A DNA stretch of 64,000 bases, taken from NCBI RefSeq assembly GCF_039555335.1, contig NC_092628.1, positions 65,799,292 to 65,863,291 on the forward strand, given 5' to 3'. The notes below the pieces were generated by a model. That model was not told the origin of the DNA. It saw nothing but the letters and a program-made list of their open reading frames with translations, and made no database searches. The stretch comes from Amphiura filiformis. Taxonomy: Eukaryota > Echinodermata > Ophiuroidea > Amphilepidida > Amphiuridae. Position numbers and translations under genes: made by a program. Of the stretch, positions 60,416 to 64,000 are shown in pieces; within the stretch, counting starts at the first letter, position 1, and each line of letters begins with the position of its first letter.

Positions 60416-60772
60416 CTTGATGGCCTTCATGATATAGAAGATTAGTAATTCCAAACATACATATAGAGAGATGAGAAAAATGATGTCGGTGCTTGGCGGC
60501 ACCATGATATTAAGATACAAAGCCTTGCAATCTTCTGGCATGCATGTGCCATCTCAAAGCTGCCAGATTTACAGTTGAAAATTGCACTAAATCAAGATAG
60601 CTTTCACTTGTGGTGGCATTCATGTGTCTGTCAATGTGGGCTCCATATCACATCTCTGGCAACTCTCATCTTCAAAAGATGGAAAATATTAATTTGTTGC
60701 AAAGTTGCTCAATGCACTTGAGGATTTGGCATGTCTTGGCACTGCTGATGAATATTACATTAGTGCTATAAC

Positions 60773-61212
60773 CTACTCCCAATTCCAGAAAAACACAGCA
60801 CTAATTTGTTTGGATTAAAACAGTTTTGCCAAATGAAACACAGCTAAACCCTAATCCTTTAATTAGTTCTAGTTCTAACTGGCAATGAAAATCAAATTTT
60901 AATATTTGGTCAGTTTTTGGAAGTAAGGGCCAAAAACATGTGTTTTTTGTATGCTGTGACAATCAAACACTTGTAAAGAGACTCATTTTAAGTTATGCAG
61001 TCTTAACATTTTGTGACTATAATTGTAACCAAAAAAAACACAAAATAGCATGTTTTTGCCCATTTTCCTGCAAATTGCACAAATTTGACTTTTATTGCCA
61101 GTTAGAACTAACTAAAGGATTAAGATTTAGCTATGTTTCATTTGGTACTTTAAGATAAATATTTTTTAATTCCAAAAAATTAGTGCTGTATTTTTTTTTT
61201 AATCAGGAGTAG
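60773..61212. mobile_element. 440-bp foldback element
   Basis: CTACTCCCAATTCCAG..ACAGCACTAATTTGTTTGGA at left and its near-complement at right (AATTAGTGCTGTA..AATCAGGAGTAG). Inner arms GTTCTAACTGGCAAT / ATTGCCAGTTAGAAC. Confidence 0.75.
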
Positions 61213-63128
61213 CTGTGTGACTAATTTTCAGGATTCTACTTAGTATACTAACCAATTACCAGTATACAAAAAAAAGTACACAAACATTTGGCATCTTTGA
61301 TTTGATGTAATGATTTGATGTTTACAAAGCAGTAGAATTGTATTATTTTGACATTTGAAAAATTCATGTTTGGATATAGTATTATTTTGACATTTAAAAA
61401 CACTCTTGAGAGTAACAAACAGATAGAAAGTCACGTTTTGCTGTAATATGATGCCCTGGTGATACAACATATTATTACACATATAGTTTGGATTAAAGCT
61501 GCAAAGTATGTATGTATATGGTGTCGCTGTATAACATGGATCTACGAGTAGTTATGTATTAAAAACAAATCTGAAATGAAAAAAGGAAGTTCAAATTTGA
61601 ATCTTGAAATATCTCGAAATATGTTTTTTGAATAATTTACATATGCATGAATGATATGGACAATTACCAAAACTTTGCAAAAGCCTGTTCATGTCATTGT
61701 TGTATATTTTAAAATGGTACAATGAAAAACAAGGATTTTAGTGATTAGTTTTTCCCAAACAATTCCTAATTGACAAATCTTTCTTTGTTTTGCCTCCTGT
61801 GCATAACTGCATACAGAATTTTGGTACATGGATGGGCCATTTTTTCCAGACAATTGCCCAATTTTACCTATCAGTAGCCAAAAGTTTGGAAAAAGTTGTC
61901 AAAACTCAAGCAATTTGCATTTAATTTTGCTGAAAATTGTGACCTTTGGTATATCAATGGGTTCCAATTTCTTGGAAAATTGGTATATGGATATTTCCAC
62001 TTTCAAATTGAGCACCTTACATCCCAAACCAAACCAAACTTGAGTACCACCCTCCAACAGGCCAGCACCATGCCTATTGCAGAAAATGTAAGGCATTGCA
62101 CATAATTATCAGCTATGGCAATGATTTTACCAGCAAACTCTCAAAATCCACTGAGACCAATCCCCTTTTTTTGTTAAATCCCATTATAAGCCTTTGCATT
62201 TGTAGGCCCTACACCTGATGTCGTCACACCGATGTACACATCATTAGCGAACAATTTTACTGCGCACTCCAATGCTGTGAAGTGCACAGTAATGAATGAT
62301 GTTTGCATCGAGGTGGCGACATCCGATTCATGGGTCCATAAAGAACAGCAAACAAAAAGAAGTATTTCTGCTAAAAATAAAAACAAACAAACAAAAAACA
62401 ACAACAGGTAATCTCTATTCTAGGAAGATGTCACCAGAGACAAGAACCAATTTCATCAGCAAATCCCAATCAGAAAATTTGAAGGGTTTTTTCTACATGA
62501 GAGGCCCATTTGGCATAATTCAAATAGGATCATGGACAGCAGTTTACTCACAAATAGCCATGGATTTTAAATTGATGCCACCCTCCGGGGAAGTACTTCA
62601 AGTATCTTACTGATTAATCCTTGCCAATTACTGTCTAATACCTCACATGAGAGCCCTGGTCTACTTCTTAAACATTAACATGTTTCTAGATTGTTCAGTA
62701 AAGAATGTCCTTCTTATTCCACTTTTAAATATAATATTTTAATTCTTTATCATTGTATCGTAGGTTGAAACTACTCCAATCCAATAAAGAAGAAACAAGT
62801 TTTCAATGTTGCTTGTAATACCTTTGAGAGTGATCTACGGTTGCAATGTAAGCTTAACACAATTTGTAGGAAACAAAGGTATACATAAAACCACTCAGTC
62901 TTGACATAATCTTGACAGAAGCTGGATACATATCAACTTGAACCTGCCCTATATACCATGTGGCATAGATAAATACAATGGCTGCCTTGTGGTATTCATT
63001 AGAATTTATTGACAAATTGTTATTAACTCAAAGGGTCATTAATTCCATGCAATGAAACCATCATAGCATGTGGAGAAATCAACAAAAGAAGCCAAGGGTT
63101 AACATTTTTTGCCAAGGGTTCACACAGG

Positions 63129-63294
63129 TCCAGAGCAAGTGGGGCGGCCGGAGATGCCATGGCCGCTCCACTTGTTGAGAAATTTGTTATGTTTTTCTTT
63201 ATATCTTTATTTCAATTTGGGAATATATTTGTAATTTAGCCGCCCCCCATTTGTGATGGCCGCCCCACATTTTTTAACCTTGCTACGGCCCTGG
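63129..63294. mobile_element. GC-rich MITE
   Basis: TCCAGAGCAAGTGGGGCGGCC against GGCCGCCCCACA..CCTTGCTACGGCCCTGG, with internal GGCCGCCCC/GGCGGCCGG inverted blocks. 166 bp. It stands out as the only GC-rich patch in this region. Confidence 0.65.
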
Positions 63295-64000
63295 GTTCAC
63301 ATTACACATACATACATCAGTCACACCCCTACCTAACACACATGCACCGGAGCTCATTTTACAGTCCCATTTCCAAACTTTGTTTGACAGGGACAGGGAC
63401 AAATAAAGAATAACAGCTACAGCATTTACAAAATAGCTTGGGTCAGAAAATTGACAGAAATCAACTCATTTTAGGAGCAAAGCTTACTTTGCATGTGTGT
63501 CAATTATATGAAAAATTATAAAGATATCTGGGGCCACATGGTTCAAAGCCAAGTCATCTTTTTGTCTCAAACAAATTACACAAGTAGGCTACATCACATG
63601 ACTACATCCATGGGATTGTAGGTCCAATAAGTTCCACCATAAAAATAATCTCCAGATCATGGACAACTATCAATTAACATGAAAGGTAATGCTCCTCAAG
63701 TCACACAGCAGCTGAAGTAACTCTTGTATACTAGTCACATGCATACCAAGCAAGCTGAAGTATAATATTGAGTAGATAGTCATGTTGCCTGAAACCCTTT
63801 GAAATTAATGAAAAATCATGACTATTGCAGCACAAGACAATCAATCACATAGCGGCATAGTTTGCAGAAAAGGCCGGTTTTGACCCAATGCAGGTAGGAG
63901 ATGTACAATGAACTCTCATTATTTTAACTAGTAACTTTTAGTCTACAGGTGTATGAACTTCTTATAGACTCATTCATGTGACATAAGCTGATCACAAGGG

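Overview
This is intron-rich, AT-rich animal nuclear DNA. Its genes have canonical GT..AG introns and are spread over kilobases, and the spaces between exons are packed with short foldback (MITE-like) elements, tandem repeats and decayed LINE pieces. The vertebrate-like repertoire (CDC23, C1GALT1-type T-synthase, a TRFH+Myb telomere factor, STK32 kinase), together with the repeat style, suggests a marine invertebrate, probably a deuterostome (echinoderm- or hemichordate-like). That assignment is an inference and I cannot name the species.

Four protein-coding loci are supported. (1) CDC23/APC8 lies on the minus strand. Its first four coding exons are at 21.9, 14.4, 2.0 and 0.1 kb and the gene runs off the left edge. 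(2) A T-synthase gene (C1GALT1-like) lies on the plus strand, inside the 12.3-kb second intron of CDC23 (8656-12628). A broken sister copy precedes it (exon 1 at 6258, last-exon remnant at 7211). A decayed second copy of CDC23 exon 3 (7329-7773) shows that a block holding CDC23 exon 3 plus the T-synthase gene was duplicated in tandem. Each gene then kept a different copy. (3) A telomeric repeat-binding factor (TRF, TERF1/TERF2 family) lies on the plus strand at 22233-42218. Ten exons join in frame to 565 codons, from an N-terminal TRFH domain to a C-terminal Myb/telobox domain. It starts about 0.3 kb from CDC23, head to head, with ETS- and YY1-like sites between. (4) The C-terminal exons of an STK32 (YANK) kinase lie on the minus strand at 54258-56336, convergent with TRF. 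Its kinase domain lies beyond the right edge.

Layout: 1-14.5 kb holds the duplicated CDC23/T-synthase block and a 3.05-kb terminal-inverted-repeat element. 14.5-22 kb is intron with hAT-like and TTAA foldback elements. 22-33 kb is TRF intron 1, loaded with repeats: a tandem TTAA MITE pair, a 300-bp GGGCCC-rich tandem array, a 107-bp array of AGGTCA half-sites and a doubled LTR-like repeat. 33-42 kb holds TRF exons 2-10, with a 1.35-kb long-TIR element in the last intron. 42-54 kb is gene-poor, and 54-64 kb is the STK32 3' end plus intron.

TRF needs no correction. The T-synthase has three single-base frameshifts, and CDC23 exon 1 has one in a G run. Because CDC23 is an essential single-copy gene, consensus errors in homopolymers are a serious alternative to pseudogenisation.
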